DNA from: Lucinisca nassula
Lineage: Eukaryota > Mollusca > Bivalvia > Lucinida > Lucinidae
Direction: 5' to 3'
Length of the DNA stretch: 64,000 nucleotides
NCBI GenBank assembly: GCA_963580285.1
Contig: OY757024.1
Span: 121,210,045-121,274,044 of the forward strand
Positions within the stretch are counted from its first letter, which is position 1. The number at the start of each line of letters is the position of its first letter. Positions 20,098-30,159 of this stretch are shown piece after piece. The notes under the pieces were generated by a model, which had not been told where the DNA came from, did no database searches, and worked only from the letters and a program-made list of their open reading frames with translations. Both the position numbers and the translations under genes were made by a program.

Positions 20098-23000
20098 AGC
20101 TCAACAAGTTGATGAGAAAAAATCCACATGTTGCCCGTCTCCTTTTCAAGCTATGGTCCGCCATGTTTGTTTACATGCAGATTCGCAGTGAATACAAGCC
20201 GGCTTTTTAACGGAGAGGTGACAATATAAAATCAGCAACAATTTCTTTGAGCTTGCAGATATAATTATAAAACACACATCATTTTATTTTCTTATAATTA
20301 TCCTTTTCTCACATTGAAATGAAACATGGGATATTTATCCAATGGAAGCCTGTCTGGTATTTAGACTGCAACTAAAAGCTCTGTCCCAAAGTGATAAAAG
20401 CCAGTACCCCCAGTATTTAGTGCAAAGCTACCTATACCAAACCCTTATTGTTTTTATGATCCATCAAAAGCATTGTCAAATAGAAATTTAGATCATATCT
20501 AATAATTTAAGCATGCATAATAAATGTTCAGTGACAAAGAATCTTTGAAGTTTGCGAAAAAAGTTATCGCTTTCAGATTCTACAATGAAAGCCGAACAAA
20601 CCATATTTTGTGAAAAAGCGCAAAGTTTACCTCTTTCTGGAATGGAACCCAGACACCGGCTTGCATCAATGGTTCTTCTCCTATGTCTTTGGAACACTTC
20701 AATCCTAAAAAGCACTAAATTATGCCTTAATAGCATACCAACTGGTATTTATGGCTGATTTCACACCTATACCCCCTATTTTATGTAAAAATGGCATTCT
20801 GAGGATATTTTGATGATAAAACTTTGACAAAAATGATTATAAATGCCTTAATACCATGAGAAATAGTGGATATATATCTGTTCAGATCCTTTAACCAGTG
20901 ATTTTTTTACCCCTGCGTCCTGCGTCCAGGACGCACAAATAGGACTGAGGACGCACGATCATAAAATATGTGCGTCCGTCGGACGCAAATATTTCATGGG
21001 CGAAAAATCCAACTTTCATTTTCACTGCTGTAAATATCGGCGGAAGTGATAAAATACCGCACTTTTACCGAACCTTCAACTGCCCAACGATGCACCGAAA
21101 AAAATCGATACAGGTACAATTTAATGATCCAACCACAAGACGAGAATCCCCTCCATCCAAAATGAGCCCAAACTTTCACACAAGCAAGTTCAATGCGAAC
21201 ATCAAAGTTTTCCACCATCCAAATCGCCGTCCACAAACCAACTCTACCATTTTTCTGCATGTGATCGGTAAATGTGTCAAATGACATCATCCGATGCCAG
21301 CAACCCCGCACGTGTTTAATGCCATTGTTTTTATTTAATGGGCTGTATCCTGTTCTTAAAAAAATGTTTGGAACCGGTAAAAAATATTTTCTCGATAGTT
21401 AAACAGTTGTGAATGGCGGTGGATAGAAAACAGCGCTTTGCACAGCCCCCGAATTATCCCCAGCAGCTCCAACAACAGCATTCGACTTTTACCGCCAAGC
21501 CGAGCGTCTGCTATTTCGCGCAAAAACATAACCATTCACGATCCGTTTTTATAATGCATACATCTACCGTTAGATGTAGCTAATTGTCTGAGGTGCGAGT
21601 AAATCATTTTCACATTGATTGTGGATTAAATTTTATGATTGGGGAATAAACGCAAATTAGAGACATAACTTGAGACCATATTTTCACACCTCGTTCAAGT
21701 TGGCTTATCGCCAGAAATGAAAGACACGCACCGCAGGGCAATCATGTTTACTTGGCAATTATGTGTCAGGGATTAACAATAGTGTCATAATTGAACTGTT
21801 ATAAATACACAGACGGTTTGTCTCTGAATTGTCGACAAAGCAGGACAGTGCAGCACAATTATTGTGATTTACTTACTCTAGTTTTACTGTATTTAAGGAC
21901 TCAAAAGACTGACAGCTGTAGACGATTTTTTTTTGCACTTGCCCGACCGGGCGTCCTCAGGTCAAAGTGTACCTGCCAGGCGCGATTTCGGACTTGTACC
22001 GGGCGGTCGGGCAATGGATTTGTCAGCCCCTGAACCAAAATAGCTGGTGTCCCAACCAGGGGAGGAAACGTTTTTCGATAATGGTTCGGATTATTTTCTC
22101 CAATTTCGCACGAAGTAAATTTCACGCACATGTTGCGGTGCGCATTTATCGAAAACGAAAGTAAATAACATGACGGAAAATAGACTAAAAAACGTACACT
22201 TTAGCAGGATTTCTTTGGGCTAGTAAACAACACAAGTTGATGATTGATTCTGTTCATTGCAAATAATAGATACTAGACCGCATTATTTTCAACTATGAAT
22301 GATGGCATTTTATACTGAAGCGATCTTTTTTTGTACTTCCTTTTTTCCCTCCAAATATTGGGACTCATACTTTCAGATTTGGGACGCACAGTTTTTTGGT
22401 TGAGCGAGTCCCAGGACGCATAGTTGAAAATTTGTAAAAAAATCACTGTTTAACACGAATCTAATCAATAGAAACCAATAATAGATGAGAAAATTTATCT
22501 AGATATTGCAGCAGAGACAAATTTGAAGTTTTGCTTTGGCTAGAGACCAAGGCCAAAAACCATGTAACCTTACTGTTATATTCCTGATGGAGTAGATTCT
22601 TTCTCTTGTGTACCTGGTACACTAACTGTTAGATTTTTTCCAAAACAAACCCAATAACAATTGATTAACATGGCTTTAAAGTACCCCCCCCCCCCAATGC
22701 ACAGATCAGAAGCAAAAACTGATCAAATACACCCTGTTAGACCTAAATTACCACTAACGTTACACTTTTTTTACAGTTTCTATGGCAAACCACATGCCAT
22801 GAATATCCATTTTATGATACAGAATAGGATAGAACCTACCACTGTGTAAAAATATGATGTAATGACTGAAAACTGGAACCTGGGGCTGATTTTTGGACTT
22901 TTGGTATAGGGAGCTTACCACTAAATATTTTCCATAGGCGACAATAGTAACCTTTTACATGCTCCCACAAAAACTATACATACAAAACTTTTCAAACCTT

Positions 23001-26000
23001 ACTTATTTATAGAGCCATCCTAGCTCAACAAGTTGATGAGAAAAAATCCACATGTTGCCCGTCTCCTTTTCAAGCTATGGTCTGCCATGTTTGTTTACAT
23101 GCAGATTCGCAGTGAATACAAGCCGGCTTTTTAACGGAGAGGTGACAATATAAAATCAGCAACAATTTCTTTGAGCTTGCAGATATAATTATAAAACACA
23201 CATCATTTTATTTTCTTATAATTATCCTTTTCTCACATTGAAATGAAACATGGGATATTTATCCAATGGAAGCCTGTCTGGTATTTAGACTGCAACTAAA
23301 AGCTCTGTCCCAAAGTGATAAAAGCCAGTACCCCCAGTATTTAGTGCAAAGCTACCTATACCAAACCCTTATTGTCTTTATGATCCATCAAAAGCATTGT
23401 CAAATAGAAATTTAGATCATATCTAATAATTTAAGCATGCATAATAAATGTTCAGTGACAAAGAATCTTTGAAGTTTGCGAAAAAAGTTATCGCTTTCAG
23501 ATTCTACAATGAAAGCCGAACAAACCATATTTTGTGAAAAAGCGCAAAGTTTACCTCTTTCTGGAATGGAACCCAGACACCGGCTTGCATCAATGGTTCT
23601 TCTCCTATGTCTTTGGAACACTTCAATCCTAAAAAGCACTAAATTATGCCTTAATAGCATACCAACTGATTTCACACCTATACCCCCTATTTTATGTAAA
23701 AATGGCATTCTGAGGATATTTTGATGATAAAACTTTGACAAAAATGATTATAAATGCCTTAATACCATGAGAAATAGTGGATATATATCTGTTCAGATCC
23801 TTTAACACGAATCTAATCAATAGAAACCAATAATAGATGAGAAAACTTATCTAGATATTGCAGCAGAGACAAATTTGAAGTTTTGCTTTGGCTAGAGACC
23901 AAGGCCAAAAACCATGTAACCTTACTGTTATATTCCTGATGGAGTAGATTCTTTCTCTTGTGTACCTGGTACACTAACTGTTAGATTTTTTCCAAAACAA
24001 ACCCAATAACAATTGATTAACATGGCTTTAAAGTACCCCCCCCCCCCCAATGCACAGATCAGAAGCAAAAACTGATCAAATACACCCTGTTAGACCTAAA
24101 TTACCACTAACGTTACACTTTTTTTACAGTTTCTATGGCAAACCACATGCCATGAATATCCATTTTATGATACAGAATAGGATAGAACCTACCACTGTGT
24201 AAAAATATGATGTAATGAATGAAAACTGGAACCTGGGGCTGATTTTTGGACTTTTGGTATAGGGAGCTTACCACTAAATATTTTCCATAGGCGACAATAG
24301 TAACCTTTTACATGCTCCCACAAAAACTATACATACAAAACTTTTCAAACCTTACTTATTTATAGAGCCATCCTAGCTCAACAAGTTGATGAGAAAAAAT
24401 CCACATGTTGCCCGTCTCCTTTTCAAGCTATGGTCCGCCATGTTTGTTTACATGCAGATTCGCAGTGAATACAAGCCGGCTTTTTAACGGAGAGGTGACA
24501 ATATAAAATCAGCAACAATTTCTTTGAGCTTGCAGATATAATTATAAAACACACATCATTTTATTTTCTTATAATTATCCTTTTCTCACATTGAAATGAA
24601 ACATGGGATATTTATCCAATGGAAGCCTGTCTGGTATTTAGACTGCAACTAAAAGCTCTGTCCCAAAGTGATAAAAGCCAGTACCCCCAGTATTTAGTGC
24701 AAAGCTACCTATACCAAACCCTTATTGTCTTTATGATCCATCAAAAGCATTGTCAAATAGAAATTTAGATCATATCTAATAATTTAAGCATGCATAATAA
24801 ATGTTCAGTGACAAAGAATCTTTGAAGTTTGCGAAAAAAGTTATCGCTTTCAGATTCTACAATGAAAGCCGAACAAACCATATTTTGTGAAAAAGCGCAA
24901 AGTTTACCTCTTTCTGGAATGGAACCCAGACACCAGCTTGCATCAATGGTTCTTCTCCTATGTCTTTGGAACACTTCAATCCTAAAAAGCACTAAATTAT
25001 GCCTTAATAGCATACCAACTGGTATTTATGGCTGATTTCACACCTATACCCCCTATTTTATGTAAAAATGGCATTCTGAGGATATTTTGATGATAAAACT
25101 TTGACAAAAATGATTATAAATGCCTTAATACCATGAGAAATAGTGGATATATATCTGTTCAGATCCTTTAACACGAATCTAATCAATAGAAACCAATAAT
25201 AGATGAGAAAACTTATCTAGATATTGCAGCAGAGACAAATTTGAAGTTTTGCTTTGGCTAGAGACCAAGGCCAAAAACCATGTAACCTTACTGTTATATT
25301 CCTGATGGAGTAGATTCTTTCTCTTGTGTACCTGGTACACTAACTGTTAGATTTTTTCCAAAACAAACCCAATAACAATTGATTAACATGGCTTTAAAGT
25401 ACCCCCCCCCCAATGCACAGATCAGAAGCAAAAACTGATCAAATACACCCTGTTAGACCTAAATTACCACTAACCTTACACTTTTTTTACAGTTTCTATG
25501 GCAAACCACATGCCATGAATATCCATTTTATGATACAGAATAGGATAGAACCTACCACTGTGTAAAAATATGATGTAATGAATGAAAACTGGAACCTGGG
25601 GCTGATTTTTGGACTTTTGGTATAGGGAGCTTACCACTAAATATTTTCCATAGGCGACAATAGTAACCTTTTACATGCTCCCACAAAAACTATACATACA
25701 AAACTTTTCAAACCTTACTTATTTATAGAGCCATCCTAGCTCAACAAGTTGATGAGAAAAAATCCACATGTTGCCCGTCTCCTTTTCAAGCTATGGTCCG
25801 CCATGTTTGTTTACATGCAGATTCGCAGTGAATTCAAGCCGGCTTTTTAACGGAGAGGTGACAATATAAAATCAGCAATAATTTCTTTGAGCTTGCAGAT
25901 ATAATTATAAAACACACATCATTTTATTTTCTTATAATTATCCTTTTCTCACATTGAAATGAAACATGGAATATTTATCCAATGGAAGCCTGTCTGGTAT

Positions 26001-26072
26001 TTAGACTGCAACTAAAAGCTCTGTCCCAAAGTGATAAAAGCCAGTACCCCCAGTATTTAGTGCAAAGCTACC
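19985..26072 (+). repeat. Tandem array of ~1.36-kb units (3 full, 1 partial)
   Basis: Units start with AGGGAGCTTACCACTAAATA at 19985, 22908, 24261 and 25624. Lengths are 2923 (with a 1,553-bp insert), 1353, 1363 and about 449 (cut at GCAAAGCTACCT). Units look about 99% identical by eye, with an 11-13-bp deletion in unit 2 near 23668 and poly-C length changes. An 82-aa minus-strand ORF recurs at 20488, 23412 and 24765. It matches nothing I know, and its conservation can come from recent duplication alone. Confidence 0.9.
20896..22448. mobile_element. 1,553-bp non-autonomous DNA transposon in tandem unit 1
   Basis: The terminal inverted repeats are CAGTGATTTTTTTAC and its exact complement. TTTAAC is present on both sides (20890-20895, 22449-22454). 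Units 2 and 3 keep the empty site CCTTTAACACGAATC. Subterminal regions hold many GGACGCA/TGCGTCC heptamers (about 20917-20992 and 22381-22423), typical of transposase-binding sites. The interior is less AT-rich than its surroundings and has a nested inverted pair TTGCCCGACCGGGCG / CGGGCGGTCGGGCAA (about 21938-22015). No transposase is visible. The CAGTG ends suggest hAT, but the duplication is 6 bp, not 8. Confidence 0.85.
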
Positions 26073-26129
26073 TGTAGTAGTCTAATGTGCATATAGGTAA
26101 GACAGGGAGCAACTATTATTTGTCATTTC

Positions 26130-26720
26130 TTTCAAATTTATATAAGATACCTTATATGTTAATTTAGATATCTTATTTACCAAACGTATATAAGATATCT
26201 TATATGTTAAATAAGATATCTTATATGCTATATAAGATATCTTATATATTAAATAAGATATCTGATATACCAATTTAGATATCTTACATACCAATATAAA
26301 TAAGACATCTTATATAATATATAAGATATCTGATATGCTATATAAGATATCTTATATGCTATATTAGATATCTTATTTTGTATATTAGATATCTGATATA
26401 GCATATAAGATATCTTATATGTTTTAGTAAATAAGATATCTTAATTGACAAATCAGATATCTTATTTAACATACAAGATATCTTATATGTTATATAAGAT
26501 ATCTTATTTAAGATACATATAAGATATCTTATATATCATATCAGATATCTGAATTGCAGAATTAAATAAGATATCTTATATAGGATATAAGATATCTACT
26601 TTAGGATATAAGATATCTTATTTGTTATATCAGATATCTTATATGCTATATAAGATAATTATCTTAAATAATAAATAAGATATCTACATTCCATAATAAA
26701 TAGTAAAATGGCTTGCCATA
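26130..26720. repeat. Right terminal array of palindromic AAGATATCTTAT repeats
   Basis: About twenty-five GATATC palindromes as in the left array, ending with TCTACATTCCATAATAAATA and TGGCTTGCCATA, the inverse of the left terminus. Confidence 0.9.
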
Positions 26721-26726
26721 TTTACC

Positions 26727-26890
26727 CGACATTGAGATGAAATGATGACACTTCAAGCCCTGCCCCCCAAAGGCTTATATGCATTGAAAGGTTTGACTCA
26801 CACTTCTTTACCTGAGCAGGCTTAGTCCTTCTAAGCAGTTTACCAGTACACGTGTGCGATCAGTTTCAGCTTTTGCAGCCCAATTTATGG
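26727..26890 (-). repeat. SINE-like repeat, second half
   Basis: It continues the 11540-11624 half: CGACATTGAGATGAAATGAT, CTTCAAGCCCTG, GGCTTAGTCCTTCTAAGCAG and TTTACCAGTACACGTGTG. Confidence 0.7.
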
Positions 26891-26997
26891 TGAGATAATT
26901 TTTTTTTTTACTTTTGTTGTGTTTTTATGCATGTTTTGAGATAATCATGATTTTTATCTTGTTGTAAGAAAAAATCTATGTATACTTTTCTCAGCCC

Positions 26998-28085
26998 ACT
27001 GCTTTTCATCATTGTGCCTGAAGCCTTGTCACGCGAGTTCCGCTCTGGAGTCCCCATGCTGATGATCTTGTCATCATAGCTGAATCCCTTGAGGAATGTG
27101 TCAGAAGGCTCTTAACTTGGAAAGACACATTGAAGGCAAAAGGGCTGAGAGTGAATGCAGGAAAGACAAAGATCATGATCTGTGGTACGGGTCAGGACCT
27201 CTTGCAGAGTACAGGCCAGTTCCCATGTGCTCTATGTTGTACTGGAGTGGGCAGCAACAGTATCTTTTGTAATGGCTGCAAGTTCTGGTAGCACAAGAAA
27301 TGCAGTGGGCTCAAACACTTGATAGAGGACCCTGATTGCAGGTGTACACGGTGCCAAGGAACTGCACGACCCTTAGATGGCAGACCTCAGAGGGAAGTCC
27401 TAGTCGGATCCGACAAGCTGGAAGTTGTAGCTTCCTTTTGCTACCTAGGTGATATGCTCTCTGCAGCGGGTGGTTGGGACCTTTCAACTACATCACGTGT
27501 AAAAACAGCCTGGAAGAAATTCAAGGAGTTGCTACTAGTTCTCTCTTCCCGCCACCTCTTGTTCAAAACACGTGGCCGTGTGTATAGCACTTGTGTGCGG
27601 AGCGCAATGCTCCATACTAGTGAGACAAGGCCATTGAGAAAGCCAAACCTCCACCGTCTACAGCAGAATGACAGGGCAATGATTCTTCAGATCTGCAATG
27701 TCAAGCCACAGGACACTGTCACCATCAGGTCCAGTGAGTTACTTGAGTGTCTTGGCGTTGAGGACCTGGACCTCATCCTGAAAGAGAGAAGGCTTCGCTG
27801 GTATGGGCATGTGGAGCGCTCCAACGCTGCAGTCAAGACTGCCTGTGACATACAGGTAGGTGGAAAGGGGTGGCCTGGAAGGCCCAAGATGACCTGGAAG
27901 CAGCTAACAGAAAGAGAATGCAGAGAATGGAAGCTCTCTGCTATCGATCCTCATGATAGACAAACCTGGAGATCTGGTGTAAGATCTGCCATGCGTGCAG
28001 CAAGCCAGCTACCTTGAAAGGAGCCCACTTATGTGGACATTGCCCCTGTACCTGCACGTTAATCAAAAATCCGTTGATGATGATG
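26998..28085 (+). mobile_element. LINE RT fragment, copy 3, degenerate
   Basis: It begins slightly further 5' than copy 1 (LLFIIVPEALSREFR). A small deletion before the ADD motif shifts the frame and removes the tyrosine of YADD. A TAG stop replaces the tryptophan codon of the finger (CKFW) at about 27289, and one finger cysteine region is altered (CALCCTG). The open part runs 27319-28017. The 3' end is AATCAAAAATCCGTTGATGA plus GATGAT repeats at about 28060-28085. It is oriented as copy 1 and opposite to copy 2. Confidence 0.85.
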
Positions 28086-28209
28086 ATGACTTTTTACCAA
28101 TTTTGCATGATCAGTTCATTCTTGTCATTGGTAGGTGGCAGTAAGCTAAATTGCCTTATCTTCAAGCACAGCCTTCTACATCTGGGTCTTTTTGGACTAG
28201 TTCTTGCAG

Positions 28210-28345
28210 TCTTAAAGGGAATAGATGCCCAATCAGGGGAGGCAACACCTTGCAAATGTCTTTTCTCTCATCAATAGAGGTCTACGCTTAAAGGAAAGAA
28301 TTTGGTATTGAGTAGCAAATTCTTTCCTTTAAGAGGAGTCTTTTT
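28210..28345. repeat. MITE fragment (CTTAAAGGAAAGAATTTG family)
   Basis: It has TTAAAGGGAATAGATGCCCA, GGGAGGCAACACCTTG and a palindrome CTTAAAGGAAAGAATTTG / CAAATTCTTTCCTTTAAG. The full version is at 59921-60152. Confidence 0.65.
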
Positions 28346-28360
28346 TTTCCAGAAGATTTG

Positions 28361-28660
28361 TTTGTTTGTTTAATTTGAGGTTTAACGTCCCCATCAACAC
28401 TGTAAAGTTCATTTTGGAGACATTGCTTTCAATTTTGTGGGACTTTTACCCGACATTGAGATGAAATGACATCTCAAGCCCTTTCGCTCAATGAAACCAA
28501 TAGGGTTTATTTGCATGGACGGTCTAGCACCACGGTTCCTGGACAGGCTTAGATCCTCTAAGCGGTTTACCAGTACTAGTGTGGAGGCCGGATTCAGCTC
28601 TGCTTGGAAGCATCATGCAGCCCATCTATTTCTTCAAGCCCCTATGGTCTGGGGCCGTTT
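28361..28660 (-). repeat. SINE-like repeat, nearly full copy
   Basis: It reads GTTTGTTTAATTTGAGGTTT, CATTTTGGAGACATTGC, GGGACTTTTACCCGACATTG, CTTAGATCCTCTAAGCGGTT and AGCATCATGCAGCCCATCTA. It shows the unsplit junction ACTTTTACCCGACATT. Confidence 0.7.
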
Positions 28661-28669
28661 TTTCAAAGG

Positions 28670-28960
28670 AGCTGTTTCATCACAACATAATGAGGAAGTA
28701 ACAAAAGTTGTCTCCCTTGATAATATTGATTGATAAAAATAAAGAATGGATACATTTTAAGTGAAGGCAACTCATTGAAAAATATTCTTGTCTCTGTTAT
28801 CAATAGGGGTCCTATCCTAGCGGAAGAATCTTTCCTTTCAGAATAGGAGGACACAATTTACCACAGCATAAACTGGAAGACATAAGTTGTTTCCCTTGAG
28901 AAAATGATGAAAAGTCTTTCACTTTCAGAGTCGAGCAACCTTCTTAACGCTGTCAGTTCA
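28670..28960. repeat. Degenerate MITE of the TTAAAGGGGAATGG family
   Basis: It contains AAAATATTCTTGTCTCTGTT, ATCAATAGGGGTCCTATCCT and GAAGAATCTTTCCTTTCAGA, an imperfect palindrome related to 59921-60152. Termini are not clear. Confidence 0.5.
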
Positions 28961-28984
28961 GCTAGTAGTTAAGTCTACAAATGT

Positions 28985-29418
28985 TGCCTTCAGAAACAAA
29001 GACATTCCGATCCCAACCCCTTAACCATATGTATCCTTGGTCATTATGATAAGACACATTCAGTGACAACAAGCTTGGGCTTTCCTGGTGTCCTGCAGGG
29101 CCATGCCCCATCCCTCCACTGCTGAAAAGGCCTTATATCTCGGGAACCGTACAGATCCCCATCCTTAAACCATCTGTATTCTTGTTCCTTATGATATGGC
29201 AGATTCAACCAGGGCTCCCTTGGGTCCATGCCCCGCCCCCTCCACTTGATAAAATTCCTGATATTTCAGATAACAAGAGTCCATATGGGTGCTCATATGG
29301 GTATGGGGTTCATTTGGGAATCGGTAAATTAAAATCATATCATGTTAAATTACATGGCTGCCTTTAGGCAGTGCCCACCTGAGCTCTGGTGAGCATAGTG
29401 GACCATGGGCCTCTTGTT
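28985..29418 (+). repeat. ~130-bp units plus 3' hairpin end (third copy)
   Basis: Two to three units (ACATTCCGATCCCAACCCCT, CTTATGATATGGCAG) are followed by AGCTCTGGTGAGCATAGTGG, ACCATGGGCC and TCTTGTT. This is the same 3' end as at 2583 and 5186. Confidence 0.75.
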
Positions 29419-29486
29419 TTTTTTTTTAAATTTAAATGCATTTGATCTTACAGACTTTCAATGTACTTTCATTTTTTTTTTTTCAG

Positions 29487-29540
29487 TACCAATTAGTAGC
29501 CAGGCAGGAAGAATGAAGCTTAGGTCTGTGTCGGAAATAG
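29487..29540 (+). CDS. HFM1: HFM1 exon B (short linker exon)
   Basis: A 54-nt exon with a strong polypyrimidine tract and acceptor (T-run, CAG at 29484-29486) and donor GTATCC at 29541. Entering with two codon bases and leaving in phase 1, it reads PISSQAGRMKLRSVSEI. Phase and sequence join A before it and C after it. The joined SVSEI-A-ENYRRIF block parallels the vertebrate HFM1 AVTEI..KFRSIF stretch just upstream of the helicase core. It lies between repeats (29418) and a MITE (29733). Confidence 0.8.
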
Positions 29541-29732
29541 GTATCCTTTGATTAAAGTGATAAGCCTGTGTCTCCCACTGGTAGATAGAAGTTTCAGGTG
29601 TATCTTTTCAGCTTATTGCTGGAACATATTGTTTTCTGGTACAATGCAAGAATGGTTTGCTCAGTGTTGCGTAGAATTCCACAAAATCGGAAGCAATGCC
29701 TCCAAAATGACATAAATAGTGTAGGCGGGCAC

Positions 29733-30017
29733 CTAAGGGGAATGTATACACCTTCAGGGGATGCAACTCCTATCTATCTACCTTAATATATTTAGTCGGT
29801 CATACTTGGCCATTACCTCAGTTGGGAAAAGTATTTTTGTCTCTCATATCAATGGGGTCAACTCTTAAAGAATTTCCTCCTAAGGAGAAAATTCTTTCCT
29901 TTTAGAGTAGACCCCTTTTTCTGTGGGATAGTTTATAGAATAGCAAACAGGAAACCATAAAAGTTGTCCCCCTTTGAAAAATGGCGGAAAAATCTGCCAG
30001 GTGTTCCCATTCCCCTT
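29733..30017. repeat. MITE, TTAAAGGGGAATGG family
   Basis: Terminal parts CCTAAGGGGAATGTATACAC and AGGTGTTCCCATTCCCCTTA. The inner palindrome is CTCTTAAAGAATTTCCTCC / GAGAAAATTCTTTCCTTTTAG around 29850-29906. Confidence 0.7.
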
Positions 30018-30159
30018 AAAACATCAACACAAACAATTAACAAGACTACTGGACACCAGTCAGTTTCGTTAGGTTAACAACTCCAAGTAATTTATACCTT
30101 TGTAAACCCCACTTATATAGAGAAAAGCAGGGTTTACAAGGGTATTTATACATTATATG
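30018..30159. other. Short intron stretch before the LTR
   Basis: It includes palindromic arms AACCCCACTTATATAGAGAA and GGGTTTACAAGGGTAT, a piece of the 50045-type MITE. No gene. Confidence 0.5.

Larger units (their letters stand above)
11619..26726. mobile_element. 15.1-kb composite unit with inverted terminal arrays and TTTACC duplication
   Basis: The left end at 11625 reads TATGGCAAGCCATTTTACTA and continues with TTTATTATGGAATGTAGATA. The right end at 26720 is its inverse (about 40 bp nearly identical), and then both ends run into palindromic GATATC arrays. Flanks are TTTACC at 11619-11624 and TTTACC at 26721-26726, and outside them lie the two halves of one SINE-like repeat. This is what one insertion (or an insertion later filled by others) leaves. 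No transposase, polymerase, integrase or ATPase ORF is visible inside, so it is non-autonomous or decayed. Large size, long TIRs and 6-bp duplication recall Polintons, but no Polinton gene is seen. Confidence 0.65.

Noticed and set aside
20970..21311. Overlapping ~105-aa ORFs on both strands in the 1,553-bp transposon
   Set aside because: They mirror each other on opposite strands, have no motif, and lie in the subterminal region of a non-autonomous element.
20488..25013. Three conserved 82-aa minus-strand ORFs as a gene family
   Set aside because: They lie in recent ~99% identical tandem units, so conservation says nothing on coding. No domain or upstream signal recognised.
11619..26726. 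Polinton/Maverick
   Set aside because: Size and 6-bp duplication fit, but none of polymerase B, integrase, ATPase or capsid genes is visible and the ends do not start with the usual AG.
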